Below, one piece after another: positions 33,546 to 41,581 of a stretch of DNA of 64,000 nt (position 1 is its first letter; the number at the start of each line of letters is the position of its first letter). Origin of the DNA: Lysobacter arseniciresistens ZS79 (GTDB taxonomy: Bacteria; Pseudomonadota; Gammaproteobacteria; Xanthomonadales; Xanthomonadaceae); assembly GCF_000768335.1 (NCBI RefSeq), contig NZ_AVPT01000003.1, positions 62,001-126,000 on the forward strand, in the 5' to 3' direction. The translations under genes and the position numbers were made by a program. The notes beneath the pieces were generated by a model, which did not search any database, was not told where the DNA came from, and saw only the letters and a list, made by a program, of their open reading frames with translations.

Positions 33546-33916
33546 CTGATTGAATCGGAATGGTTTTGCCGGAACCCTTCGGCGCTTAACGGGCATTTAA
33601 TCGGGCCCGGCGTAGGCTTCCCCAAACCGCAGCTTCGCCCGTGACCGGTGCAGCCGAGTCGGCAGCCGGACACCCGCAGGTCGCGGTATCGGGGCAACAC
33701 CCTTGGCCCAGGCGCGGTGGCTCCGCGCCTGGGTTTTTTATGGTTCCGCGATGGGGACCCGCGCTGCCGCAGCGGCGACGAGGCCGTCACGCGGCACCGG
33801 GGCATGCTGGTGGCGCGTGCGCTCTGGCAGAATCCAGCGGATCGCCGATGCCGCGCTTCTCATCCCATGCCAGCCGCCCGCCTTTGTAGCGGGTGGCCAA
33901 CGAACAGGAAGGCCCG
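33546..33916 (+). other. 371-base intergenic region with terminator and possible small RNA or leader
   Basis: No gene was found. Two features stand out: direct repeats of TTAA-(C or T)-CGGGC type at 33586 and 33597, eleven bases apart, and a strong terminator at 33707-33739. The stretch between (about 33617-33739) could be the long 3' end of the rimK message or an independent small RNA; a -10-like TAGGCT lies at 33613-33618 but no good -35 was seen. From 33740 to 33916 there is only the presumed promoter region of the response regulator, with CAGAAT at about 33826 as a weak -10 candidate. Confidence 0.5.
33707..33739 (+). terminator. Rho-independent terminator in the rimK-downstream region
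   Basis: Perfect 11-pair stem CCCAGGCGCGG/CCGCGCCTGGG with loop TGGCT, followed by six Ts. It lies 160 bases after the rimK stop, an unusually long distance for a simple operon end. Confidence 0.93.
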
Positions 33917-34600
33917 ATGCGCATTCTCGTCATTGAAGACAACCAGGACATTGCCGCCAACCTCGGCGACTTCCTCGAGGACCGCGGGCATACCGTCGAC
34001 TTCGCCGCCGACGGCATCACCGGCCTGCACCTGGCAGTGGTCCATGACTTCGATGCGATCGTGCTCGACCTCAACCTGCCGGGCCTGGACGGCCTGGAGG
34101 TGTGCCGCAAGCTGCGCAACGAGGCGCGCAAGCAGACCCCGGTATTGATGCTGACCGCGCGCGACAGCCTCGACAACAAGCTGGCCGGCTTCGAGTCCGG
34201 CGCCGACGACTACCTGATCAAGCCGTTCGCGCTGCAGGAGGTCGAGGTCCGGCTCAACGCGCTCTCGCGCCGTGGTCGCGGGGTGCAGACGCGGGTGCTC
34301 AACGCGGCCGACCTCGAATACAACCTCGATACCCTCGAGGTGCGCCGGCAGGGCAAACTGCTGCAGCTCAACCCGACCGCGCTGAAGATCCTGCAGGCGC
34401 TGATGGAGGCCTCGCCGGCGGTGGTCACCCGGCAGGAACTGGAGACCCGCGTGTGGGGCGAGGAGCTGCCGGACTCCGACTCGCTGCGCGTGCACATCCA
34501 CGGGCTGCGCGCGGTGGTCGACAAGCCGTTCGACACCAACCTGATCCAGACGCGCCACGGCATCGGCTACCGGATCGCCGAACTCGATGGCGGAAACTGA
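33917..34600 (+). CDS. OmpR/PhoB-family response regulator
   Basis: A 227-residue DNA-binding response regulator. The receiver domain has the acidic pair E8-D9, phosphoacceptor D51 (VLDLNLPGLDG), and LTAR and LIKPFA switch blocks. The C-terminal winged helix (about 130-222) has the recognition segment DSDSLRVHIHGLRAVVDKPF and ends RHGIGYRIAEL. The start is ATG at 33917 after AGGAAGG; an upstream ATG at 33893 would add eight residues not part of the fold. It overlaps the histidine kinase gene by 14 bases. Similar pairs in Xanthomonas are known under several names, and I cannot assign one safely. Confidence 0.93.
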   Translation: MRILVIEDNQDIAANLGDFLEDRGHTVDFAADGITGLHLAVVHDFDAIVLDLNLPGLDGLEVCRKLRNEARKQTPVLMLTARDSLDNKLAGFESGADDYLIKPFALQEVEVRLNALSRRGRGVQTRVLNAADLEYNLDTLEVRRQGKLLQLNPTALKILQALMEASPAVVTRQELETRVWGEELPDSDSLRVHIHGLRAVVDKPFDTNLIQTRHGIGYRIAELDGGN

Positions 34601-35942
34601 GGCGGCCGACGGCCACGCCGTGCCATCGCGGCGGGCCAAGCGGTACCGGCGGCGGCTGCGCAGCCGCATCATCCTCGCGTTCGTCCTGCTCGGCTTCGGG
34701 CTGACCACGCTGTTCGCCTGGGCCACCAACGAGGTGCGCTCGCGGGTGGAGAACCAGCTGGTCGAGGAGATGATGAACCGCAACATCTCCAACGCCGCGC
34801 TGCAGTTCGAGCTGGACCCCGACAACCCCGAGTTTCCGGTCGACCAGATCCGCGCATTCGTCTACACCCCGGACAAGTTCGAATCGGTGCGGATCAACCG
34901 GCCCGAGTGGTACGAGCTGTCCGACGGCATCGTCGGCATGACCGGAGTGGACGAGGACGGCGAGCAGTTCGCCTACAAGCTGGCCGTGCGCAAGACCCCG
35001 GACGCGTGGTTCTACCTCGCCTACGACATGACCCAGACGGTGCGCGCGGAGCAGCAGTTCAACCGCGCGATCTACGGCTCGGTGTTCCTGTTCACCCTGC
35101 TTTCGCTGCTGGTGGGCTGGTGGGCCGCGTCGCGCGTGATGAGCCCGGTGTCGGAGCTGGCGGCGCGGCTCAAGCAGTCCGGGCGCAGTTCCGACCCCGA
35201 GTCGCTGGCCGCGCACTTCCCGGACGACGAGGTCGGCCAGCTGGCCGAGGCGCTGGACGACTACGCCGCGCGGCTGACCGAGGTGGTGCAGCGCGACCGC
35301 GAGTTCAACGCCGACGTGAGCCACGAGCTGCGCACGCCGCTGTCGGTGATCCGCGGCGCCGCCGAGCTGCTGCTGTCGCGGCCCGACATCGACGACAAGA
35401 CCCGCGCCCGGCTGCAGCGGATCCAGCGCGCCGAGCAGCAGTGCACCGACCTGATCAGCGCGCTGCTGCTGCTGTCGCGCAACGAGCGCGGGCACGGCGC
35501 CACCGACGTGGCGAAGATCGCCGAGCAGTTGCTGGAGGTGCACCGCACCCAGGTGGTCGGCAAGGCGCTGGAACTGCGGCTGGAGGGCGAGCGCGGACTG
35601 GTGGTCGATGCGCCGGAGGCGGCGGTCGCGGTCGCCCTGGGCAACCTGGTCGGCAACGCGGTCAAGTACACCACCCAGGGCGAAGTGGTGGTGCGGCTGT
35701 TGCCGCGTGCGGTGGAGGTGGTCGACTCGGGCCCGGGCCTCAGTGCCGAGGACGCGGCGCAGCTGTTCCAGCGCGGCTACCGCGGCACCCATGCAGGTCA
35801 TTCGCAGGGTGGCGGTATCGGCCTGTCGATCGTGCGCCGGCTGTGCGTGCTCTACGGCTGGAACGTCAGCGTCGCGCCCGGCAAGGTGCGCGGGGTGGTC
35901 GCGACGCTGAGCTTCGACGCGCCCGAATCCACCTCGCGCTAG
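34587..35942 (+). CDS. EnvZ-type membrane histidine kinase
   Basis: A 451-residue inner-membrane sensor kinase. TM1 is at about 28-46 (IILAFVLLGFGLTTLFAW). A periplasmic sensor of about 115 residues follows, with an acidic stretch (ELDPDNPEFPVDQ, VDEDGEQ) suggestive of cation or peptide sensing. TM2 is at about 163-182. HAMP-like and dimerisation regions precede phosphoacceptor H246 (NADVSHELRTPLSVIRGA). The ATPase motifs are LGNLVGNAVKYT, VVDSGPGLS and GGGIGLSIVRRLC. The F box is replaced by LFQRGYRG. It overlaps the response regulator gene and ends nine bases before the convergent ilvE stop. Confidence 0.92.
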   Translation: MAETEAADGHAVPSRRAKRYRRRLRSRIILAFVLLGFGLTTLFAWATNEVRSRVENQLVEEMMNRNISNAALQFELDPDNPEFPVDQIRAFVYTPDKFESVRINRPEWYELSDGIVGMTGVDEDGEQFAYKLAVRKTPDAWFYLAYDMTQTVRAEQQFNRAIYGSVFLFTLLSLLVGWWAASRVMSPVSELAARLKQSGRSSDPESLAAHFPDDEVGQLAEALDDYAARLTEVVQRDREFNADVSHELRTPLSVIRGAAELLLSRPDIDDKTRARLQRIQRAEQQCTDLISALLLLSRNERGHGATDVAKIAEQLLEVHRTQVVGKALELRLEGERGLVVDAPEAAVAVALGNLVGNAVKYTTQGEVVVRLLPRAVEVVDSGPGLSAEDAAQLFQRGYRGTHAGHSQGGGIGLSIVRRLCVLYGWNVSVAPGKVRGVVATLSFDAPESTSR

Positions 35943-35951
35943 CCGCGGCGG

Positions 35952-36878
35952 TTACGGGTCCAGCGGCTCCAGCCAGCCATGGCGGTCCGGCGTGCTGCCG
36001 TCGAACAGCCCGAAGAACAACTCCTGCAGGCGCCGGGTGACCGGCCCGGCCTCGCCGGCACCGATCTGGCGGCCGTCGACCGAACGGATCGGGGTGATCT
36101 CCGCCGCGGTGCCGCACATGAACAGCTCGTCGCACAGGTACAGGTACTCGCGCGGCAGGTCGCGCTCGACCACCGGGATGCCGGCCTCGCGGGCCAGGGT
36201 GATGATCGAGTCGCGGGTGATGCCGTTGAGCAGCGCGGCGCTGACCGGAGTGGTGTGCAGCGCACCGTTGAAGACCAGGAACAGGTTCTCGCCGGCGCCT
36301 TCCGACAGCAGCCCGGTCGAGGCCAGCGCGATGCCCTCGCCGAACCCGAGCCGCCGCGCCTCGCGAGCGACCAGCTGGCCCGACAGGTAGTTGCCGCCGG
36401 CCTTGGCGCCGGCCGGGATGGTGTTGGGGGCGAAGCGCTGCCAGCTCGACACGCAGGCGTCGATGCCCGCCTCCAGCGCGCCCGGGCCGAGGTACGGGCC
36501 CATGAACCACGCGGCCACCGACATCTCCACCGGCGTCTCGGCCGACAGCCCGAAGCCGCCCAGCCCGCGGAACGCGAACGGCCGCAGGTAGGCGCGGGTC
36601 AGGCCGTTGCGGCGGACCACCTCGCGGCAGGCGGCGTTGATCTCGTCGAGGCCGTACGGCATCGGCATGTCATAGATGCGCGCCGACGCGTACAGCCGGG
36701 TGTTGTGGTCGGTCAGGCGGAAGATCGCCGGGCCGGACGGCGTCTCGTAGCAACGGATGCCCTCAAACACCGACGAGCCGTAGTGCAGCGCGTGCGCCAT
36801 CACGTGGGTGGTCGCGTCCTGCCAGCGCTTGATCGCGCCGTTGTGCCAGATCCACTCGGGGTACTGCATGCCGGTCAT
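35952..36878 (-). CDS. ilvE: Branched-chain amino-acid aminotransferase IlvE
   Basis: A PLP enzyme of fold type IV that makes valine, leucine and isoleucine from their keto acids. The 308-residue protein has the family blocks WIWHNGAIKRWQDATTHVMA, HALHYGSSVFEGIRCYET, AYLRPFAFRGLGGFGLSAET, GAKAGGNYLSGQLVAREARR (PLP lysine in AGAKAGGNY), LLSEGAGENLFLVFNGALHT and LCDELFMCGTAAEITPIRSV. Start is ATG at 36878 (MTGMQYPEW) or three codons later at 36869; neither has a strong SD. Confidence 0.96.
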   Translation of the reverse strand: MTGMQYPEWIWHNGAIKRWQDATTHVMAHALHYGSSVFEGIRCYETPSGPAIFRLTDHNTRLYASARIYDMPMPYGLDEINAACREVVRRNGLTRAYLRPFAFRGLGGFGLSAETPVEMSVAAWFMGPYLGPGALEAGIDACVSSWQRFAPNTIPAGAKAGGNYLSGQLVAREARRLGFGEGIALASTGLLSEGAGENLFLVFNGALHTTPVSAALLNGITRDSIITLAREAGIPVVERDLPREYLYLCDELFMCGTAAEITPIRSVDGRQIGAGEAGPVTRRLQELFFGLFDGSTPDRHGWLEPLDP

Positions 36879-36931
36879 CCGCTCGGGAAACCGCCATTGT
36901 GCCCGGCGGCCGCGCGCGCGGGCAGGGGTGG

Positions 36932-37621
36932 TCAGCCCTTGATCCAGACGCAGCCGAAGTGCTGGTGCAGGTCGAACACGGTTTCCGAGGGCGTCACCCC
37001 GTCCTCGAGGGTCTGCACCACCCGCAGCGCGACCGGCTCCGACGCGGGAGCCGGGAGGCTGGCCGGCATGGGGACCGGTGCGACGTCGCCGAGGGTTTCC
37101 ACCAGCACCGCGGCGGCTTCCGCGGCCGGTCCGGCGGGCGTCGGCGTCGCGGTGGCGCGGGTGGCGACCGCAGCTGCGGCCGGCAGCACCGCAGAGGCCA
37201 GCTGCGCGGTGGCCCACGGGTCGGGCCGCGCCGGCATCACCGGGACGATGTCGACCAGCGGCCGCCGCACCACGGTGTCGAGCCGGTCCATCACCGAGTA
37301 GCCGCTGCGGCCGGACATGCCGGCCCAGTGGTAGACGTTGGCGAGCCGGTTGGCGTCGCGCGCGTCGATCGCGGTGGACATCTCGAACATCAGGTCCTGC
37401 AGGTTGCGCGCGCAGCCGCCGCGGTAGGCGCGGCGGTTGCCGGTGAGGCTGGGCACGCGCGCGGCCGCGGCCATCGCGCCGATGCTGGCGCAGCCGCGGT
37501 CGGTGTAGACGGCGGTGCCGTCGGCCTGCTGGCAGGTGTTGACCTGGGCGGAGGCGGGCAGCGCCGCGGGCGCGGACAGCACCAGCAGCAACAAAACCGG
37601 GATGGCGGAAAGACGGACCAT
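36932..37621 (-). CDS. Secreted four-cysteine protein, paralogue 1 (DUF4124-like start)
   Basis: Function unknown. A 229-residue precursor with signal peptide (MVRLSAIPVLLLLVLSAPAA...ASA). Two cysteines lie in a DUF4124-like N-terminus (CQQADGTAVYTDRGCASIGA), one in GGCARNLQDLMFEM, and one near the C-terminus (FGCVWIKG). A helical block contains RDANRLANVYHWAGMSGRSG then YSVMDRLD. An Ala/Pro-rich, low-complexity stretch lies between about 130 and 185. The upstream neighbour at 37701-38336 shares all four cysteines and the YHW-GM-SVM-RLD block, so the two are tandem duplicates. Four cysteines would allow two disulfides in the periplasm. Confidence 0.75.
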   Translation of the reverse strand: MVRLSAIPVLLLLVLSAPAALPASAQVNTCQQADGTAVYTDRGCASIGAMAAAARVPSLTGNRRAYRGGCARNLQDLMFEMSTAIDARDANRLANVYHWAGMSGRSGYSVMDRLDTVVRRPLVDIVPVMPARPDPWATAQLASAVLPAAAAVATRATATPTPAGPAAEAAAVLVETLGDVAPVPMPASLPAPASEPVALRVVQTLEDGVTPSETVFDLHQHFGCVWIKG

Positions 37622-37700
37622 CGGCCGAGCCTACCCCGATGTGAAGAAGGGGTGAAGAGCGGGCGCCGGAACTGCGGCAGGCGTCCCGGTTTTCGGGCGG

Positions 37701-38336
37701 TCAGAACCGCACGAAGTAGCAGCCGCGGTAGCGGCGCACCTCGAGGTCCTGCACGCGCTGGCCGCTGCCCTCGGCGAACACCAGCTGCATGATCCCGACG
37801 TTGCCGTCACGGGCGGCCGGCGTGACCGAGGCGTCGGCGAACTGCATCGCGCCGCTGCCGATGCGTGCGTCGAAGAACTGCGTGTCCCACAGGGTGGCGG
37901 CGGACAGCCGGTCGAGGCGTTCCATCACCGAGCGCGCCTGCGTGCTGTCCATCCCGACCCAGTGGTAACTCTCGGCGATACGGTTGACGTCGCCCAGGCC
38001 CCACGCGCCGTGCAGGTCCATCGCCAGCTGCGTGGTGCTGCGCGCGCAGCCGCTGGCTGCCGAGCGGCGCGCGACGGCAACAGGACGCGGACCGTCCTGG
38101 CCGGTGAAGTTGATCGCACCGGTGTCCGCGCCGTCGTGGACCAGCCGGCTGACCAGTGCGCCGGACATCGGCGCCGCCTCGGCACCGAACGCGGCGCAGG
38201 CCTTGTCGGTATAGATCGCGGTGCCGTCGGGGGCGATGCAGCGTTGGATCCCGGCGCTCTGCGCGGGTGCGTTGCAGGGCATCGCCGAGGCGGCCAGCAC
38301 CGTGGCGGCGGCGATACTGAAGGGAAGTCGGTTCAT
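37701..38336 (-). CDS. Secreted four-cysteine protein, paralogue 2 (DUF4124-like start)
   Basis: Function unknown. A 211-residue precursor with signal peptide (MNRLPFSIAAATVLAASAMP, then CNAPAQS). The mature part has CIAPDGTAIYTDKACAAFGA, then SGCARSTTQLAMDL, GDVNRIAESYHWVGMDSTQA then RSVMERLD, and ends RRYRGCYFVRF. The positions of the four cysteines and the helical block match paralogue 1, 79 bases downstream. It lacks that protein's low-complexity insert and instead has a C-terminal beta-rich region (NVGIMQLVFAEGSGQRVQDL). Probably transcribed together with paralogue 1. Confidence 0.75.
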   Translation of the reverse strand: MNRLPFSIAAATVLAASAMPCNAPAQSAGIQRCIAPDGTAIYTDKACAAFGAEAAPMSGALVSRLVHDGADTGAINFTGQDGPRPVAVARRSAASGCARSTTQLAMDLHGAWGLGDVNRIAESYHWVGMDSTQARSVMERLDRLSAATLWDTQFFDARIGSGAMQFADASVTPAARDGNVGIMQLVFAEGSGQRVQDLEVRRYRGCYFVRF

Positions 38337-38443
38337 GGCGGCGGGGGCGCTGCGGGGGGTGTCCGCAATGCTCCGCCCGGCACCGTCAAAGCCTTGTGGC
38401 AGCAGGCCCGCGGGACTGAACCGCGTGGCAACCGCGGCTTAAT

Positions 38444-39268
38444 TCAGCCCAAACGCGCGAGCACGTTCAGCGTCGGTTTCGCCAGGTTCAAGGTGTAGAA
38501 GTGCAGCGCCGGTGCACCGCCGTCGATCAGGCGCCGGCACAGCTGCGCGACCACTTCGGCACCGAACTCGCGCACGCTGGCGGCGTCGTCACCGTAGGAC
38601 TGCATCCGCTGCGCGATCCAGCGCGGGATCTCGGCGCCGCACATCTCCGAGAACCGGCGGATCTGGCTGAAGTTGGAGATCGGCATGATCCCCGGCACCA
38701 CCGGGACGTCGACGCCGGCCGCGCGGACGTCGTCGACGAAGCGGAAGTAGGCGTCGGCGTTGTAGAAGTACTGGGTGATCGCGCCGTCGGCGCCGGCGCG
38801 GACCTTGCGTACGAAGTTCTCGATGTCGACCCGCGAGTCGCGCGCCTGCGGGTGCATCTCGGGGTAGGCGGCGACCTCGATGTGGAAATGGTCGCCGGTC
38901 TCGGTGCGGATGAACTCCACCAGCTCGCTGGCGTAGCGCAGGTCGCCGGGGCTGACCATGCCCGACGGCAGGTCGCCGCGCAGGGTCACCAGGCGACGTG
39001 CGCCGAGGGCGCGGTACAGCTTGAGCAGCCCGCGGATCTCCTCGCGCGAACCGCCCATGCAGGTGATGTGCGGCGCGGCGTCGTAGGCGTGCTGGCCGCG
39101 CAGCCGCTGGATGGCCTCGGGCGTGTGGCTGAGGGTGGAGCCGCCGGCACCGAAGGTCACGCTGACGTAGTCGGGCGCCAGCTCCTTCAGCCGCGTCGCG
39201 GTCCGGTCCAGCTGCGCGCGCTGCTCGTCGGTCTTGGGCGGGTAGAACTCGAAGCTGATCGGAGTCAT
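38444..39268 (-). CDS. metF: 5,10-methylenetetrahydrofolate reductase MetF
   Basis: MetF reduces methylene-THF to methyl-THF, the methyl donor for methionine synthesis. The 274-residue FAD enzyme has ISFEFYPPKTDEQRAQL with the catalytic glutamate, YVSVTFGAGGSTLSHTPEAI, PHITCMGGSREEI, RLVTLRGDLP, the AAYPEMHPQA block, and GAITQYFYNADAYFRFVDD. The length is near the family norm. The start is ATG at 39268. It follows ahcY on the same strand after 148 bases that contain a terminator-like hairpin and an inverted repeat, so it is probably partly under the ahcY riboswitch transcript and partly under its own promoter. Confidence 0.96.
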   Translation of the reverse strand: MTPISFEFYPPKTDEQRAQLDRTATRLKELAPDYVSVTFGAGGSTLSHTPEAIQRLRGQHAYDAAPHITCMGGSREEIRGLLKLYRALGARRLVTLRGDLPSGMVSPGDLRYASELVEFIRTETGDHFHIEVAAYPEMHPQARDSRVDIENFVRKVRAGADGAITQYFYNADAYFRFVDDVRAAGVDVPVVPGIMPISNFSQIRRFSEMCGAEIPRWIAQRMQSYGDDAASVREFGAEVVAQLCRRLIDGGAPALHFYTLNLAKPTLNVLARLG

Positions 39269-39301
39269 TCGGGTGCGCTGGCGGCAAAGGTGGGTGCAAT
39301 A

Positions 39302-39321
39302 TATCGCTTCATCGGGATGAA
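39302..39321. promoter_or_regulatory. Palindrome upstream of metF
   Basis: TTCAT-CGGG-ATGAA (39308-39321) preceded by ATATCG. The combined element ATATCGCTTCATCGGGATGA resembles the one before metK (48246-48265, ATATCCTTGCATTCGGATAA), suggesting a shared methionine-pathway regulator; that is inference. It overlaps an AT-rich region likely to hold the metF promoter. Confidence 0.45.
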
Positions 39322-39360
39322 TGAAAATAGTTTCCGGGCCTTTCGCCCGTCGCAACGCCC

Positions 39361-39393
39361 GGAAACAGAAACGGGCGCCGAAGCGCCCGTTTC
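39361..39393 (-). terminator. Hairpin after ahcY, probable (leaky) terminator
   Basis: Minus-strand stem GAAACGGGCGC/GCGCCCGTTTC (11 pairs) closed by a UUCG tetraloop, followed by TGTTTCC. The U-run is short, so read-through into metF is likely. Confidence 0.7.
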
Positions 39394-39416
39394 CGTGTGG
39401 TGCGTGCAGCCGCCGC

Positions 39417-40880
39417 TCAGTAGCGGTAGTGGTCCGGCTTGAACGGCCCGTCCACCGACACGCCGATGTAGTCGGCCTGCTGCTGGCTCAGGCGGGTCAG
39501 CTTCACGCCGATCTTTTCCAGGTGCAGCCGCGCGACTTCCTCGTCGAGCTTCTTCGGCAGCAGGTAGACCTGGTTGCCGTAGCTGTCCTTGTTGGCCCAC
39601 AGGTCGATCTGCGCCAGCGTCTGGTTGGCGAAGGAGTTGGACATCACGAAGCTCGGGTGGCCGGTCGCGCAACCCAGGTTCACCAGCCGGCCCTCGGCGA
39701 GCAGGAAGATGCTGTTCCCGTTCTTGAACGTGAACTTGTCGACCTGCGGCTTGATGTTGGTCTTCTGCACGCCGTCCAGCGCGTACAGCGCGTCGACCTG
39801 GATCTCGTTGTCGAAGTGGCCGATGTTGCAGACGATCGCCTGGTCCTTCATCGCCTGCATGTGCTCGACGGTGATGATGTCCTTGTTGCCGGTGGTGGTG
39901 ACGTAGATGTCGCCGCGGCCCAGGGTGCTTTCGACGGTGTTGACCTCGAAGCCTTCCATCGCCGCCTGCAGCGCGCAGATCGGGTCGATCTCGGTGACCA
40001 CCACGCGCGCGCCGTAGGCCCGCAGCGAGTGCGCGCAGCCCTTGCCGACGTCGCCGTAGCCGCAGACCACCGCGACCTTGCCGGCCAGCATCACGTCCAT
40101 CGCACGCTTGAGACCGTCGGCCAGCGACTCGCGGCAGCCGTACAGGTTGTCGAACTTGGACTTGGTGACCGAGTCGTTGACGTTGATCGCCGGGATCAGC
40201 AGCTTGCCCGCGTCGGCCAGCTGGTACAGGCGGTGGACGCCGGTGGTGGTCTCTTCCGAGACACCCTTCCAGTCGCGCACGACGGTGGTCCAGAAGCCGC
40301 GGCGCTCGGCGTGCACGCGCTTGAGCAGGTTCTTGATGACCTGCTCCTCGTGGCTGCCCGAGGCGCTGTTGACCCAGCTCTCGTCACCCTGTTCCAGCTC
40401 GTAGCCCTTGTGGATCAGCAGGGTCACGTCGCCGCCGTCATCGACCACCAACTGCGGGCCGAGGTAACCGCCGTTGCCGTCGGGGAAGCTCAGCGCCTCC
40501 AGCGTGCAGTCCCAGTACTCCTCCAGCGTCTCGCCCTTCCAGGCGAACACCGGGGTGCCGGTCGCGGCGATCGCGGCGGCGGCGTGGTCCTGGGTGCTGA
40601 AGATGTTGCACGAGGCCCAGCGCACGTCGGCGCCGATGTCCTTCAGGGTCTCGATCAGCACCGCGGTCTGGATCGTCATGTGCAGCGAGCCGGTGACGCG
40701 CACGCCCTTGAGCGGCGCCTGCGCGGCGTACTTGCGGCGGATCGACATCAGGCCGGGCATCTCGTGCTCGGCGATGTCGATTTCCTTGCGGCCGAAGTCG
40801 GCCAGCGAGATGTCGGCGATCTTGTAGTCGCCATCCATCGAGAATTGCCTGGTAGAAGCAGGCTTGGCTACAGCGTTCAT
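39417..40880 (-). CDS. ahcY: Adenosylhomocysteinase AhcY
   Basis: AhcY splits S-adenosylhomocysteine into adenosine and homocysteine with bound NAD, removing the inhibitor of SAM methyltransferases. The 487-residue protein has the family blocks [87 protein letters not shown] and the NAD-binding [20 protein letters not shown]. It ends in the conserved [10 protein letters not shown]. The start is ATG at 40880 ([10 protein letters not shown]). It is controlled by an SAH riboswitch, so it is induced when its substrate accumulates, and is followed by metF. Confidence 0.97.
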   Translation of the reverse strand: MNAVAKPASTRQFSMDGDYKIADISLADFGRKEIDIAEHEMPGLMSIRRKYAAQAPLKGVRVTGSLHMTIQTAVLIETLKDIGADVRWASCNIFSTQDHAAAAIAATGTPVFAWKGETLEEYWDCTLEALSFPDGNGGYLGPQLVVDDGGDVTLLIHKGYELEQGDESWVNSASGSHEEQVIKNLLKRVHAERRGFWTTVVRDWKGVSEETTTGVHRLYQLADAGKLLIPAINVNDSVTKSKFDNLYGCRESLADGLKRAMDVMLAGKVAVVCGYGDVGKGCAHSLRAYGARVVVTEIDPICALQAAMEGFEVNTVESTLGRGDIYVTTTGNKDIITVEHMQAMKDQAIVCNIGHFDNEIQVDALYALDGVQKTNIKPQVDKFTFKNGNSIFLLAEGRLVNLGCATGHPSFVMSNSFANQTLAQIDLWANKDSYGNQVYLLPKKLDEEVARLHLEKIGVKLTRLSQQQADYIGVSVDGPFKPDHYRY

Positions 40881-40934
40881 GGGTGAAGCTCCGGTTATGC
40901 GCCGATCCACTTGCGGGAGGGCTGGTGTAAGCAA

Positions 40935-41008
40935 CCGGGCGCCGTTGATGCGTGGATTCCACCGAGCCTGGCCGCGTTCTATGTCGCGGTCGCAGCGCCC
41001 CTCGGTGG
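40935..41008 (-). promoter_or_regulatory. S-adenosylhomocysteine (SAH) riboswitch of ahcY
   Basis: The minus strand reads CCGAGGGGCGCTGCGACC, then GCCAGGCTCGG, then CAACGGCGCC. These are the conserved strands of the SAH riboswitch: the outer stem CACCGAG/CTCGGTG and the pseudoknot strand CAACGGCGC pairing back to GCGCTG. It lies 55 bases before the ahcY ATG and starts right where transcription is predicted. In this class SAH binding raises ahcY expression. Confidence 0.93.
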
Positions 41009-41015
41009 ACTCGAC

Positions 41016-41021
41016 ATTGTA
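41016..41021 (-). promoter_or_regulatory. -10 element of the ahcY promoter
   Basis: TACAAT on the minus strand, placing initiation near 41009, the 5' edge of the riboswitch. The -35 region (TGGGAC at 17-base spacing) is weak. Confidence 0.6.
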
Positions 41022-41201
41022 CCGGGATGAACAACGGTGTCCCATGACTGGATTGAAATGGTTGGATTCAAAGTCCGCCACCCGAGTGGGCCGAGTTTTG
41101 AAAGTGAATGGGGGCTGGCTTCAAAGGCCCGGGCGGCCCAGCGGCGCCGCTACATCGAAGACCGCGAGCGACCGAGGCCTGCGCCAGTGCCATATTTCGT
41201 G

Positions 41202-41220
41202 TAACCTCATTGGTTATAAA
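41202..41220 (+). promoter_or_regulatory. Operator-like inverted repeat and -10 of the toxin operon
   Basis: TAACC-TCATT-GGTTA (41202-41216) overlaps TATAAA (41215-41220). The latter would initiate near 41227, just before the toxin ATG at 41234. HigA-type antitoxins repress their own operons by binding such palindromes over the -10. The stretch 41022-41201 shows no gene. Confidence 0.6.
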
Positions 41221-41233
41221 CCAGAGGCCATGG

Positions 41234-41575
41234 ATGGATATCCGTTTCGCCGACCGCAGGCTGGAGAAGGAATGCAACGATGCGCGCCTCCTGCAGAGAC
41301 GCCACGGCGAGCGCCGGGCCAAGCTTCTGATGACCCGTCTAACGGTGCTTGCCAGCGCTGCCACCTTGGCCGACATCGGCCCGCCCTACCGGGGTCCGAT
41401 GCGTTGTCACGAACTGACCGGCGACCGCGCAGGACAGCTATCCATTGATCTCGACCAGCCGTACCGCCTGATCCTGCGGCCCGACCACGACCCGCCACCC
41501 ACCCGGGATGAAGGCGGACTCGACTGGCGACAGGTCACCCGCATCCTCATCGTCGCGATCGCCGACACCCATTGA
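41234..41575 (+). CDS. HigB/RelE-superfamily toxin
   Basis: A 113-residue protein of the HigB-like (killer protein) group, ribosome-dependent mRNA endonucleases of type II toxin-antitoxin systems. It starts MDIRFADRRLEKECNDARLL and has the KLLMTRLTVLASA helix. It also has the diagnostic block CHELTGDRAGQLSIDLDQPY followed by RLIL, which corresponds to the LxGxxxGxxS-xxxxYRI region of HigB. AGAGG precedes the ATG at 41234. A loop (RPDHDPPPTRDEGGLDWRQV) is longer than in short HigB proteins. The antitoxin follows six bases later. Toxicity is inferred from family. Confidence 0.82.
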   Translation: MDIRFADRRLEKECNDARLLQRRHGERRAKLLMTRLTVLASAATLADIGPPYRGPMRCHELTGDRAGQLSIDLDQPYRLILRPDHDPPPTRDEGGLDWRQVTRILIVAIADTH

Positions 41576-41581
41576 CCAGGC

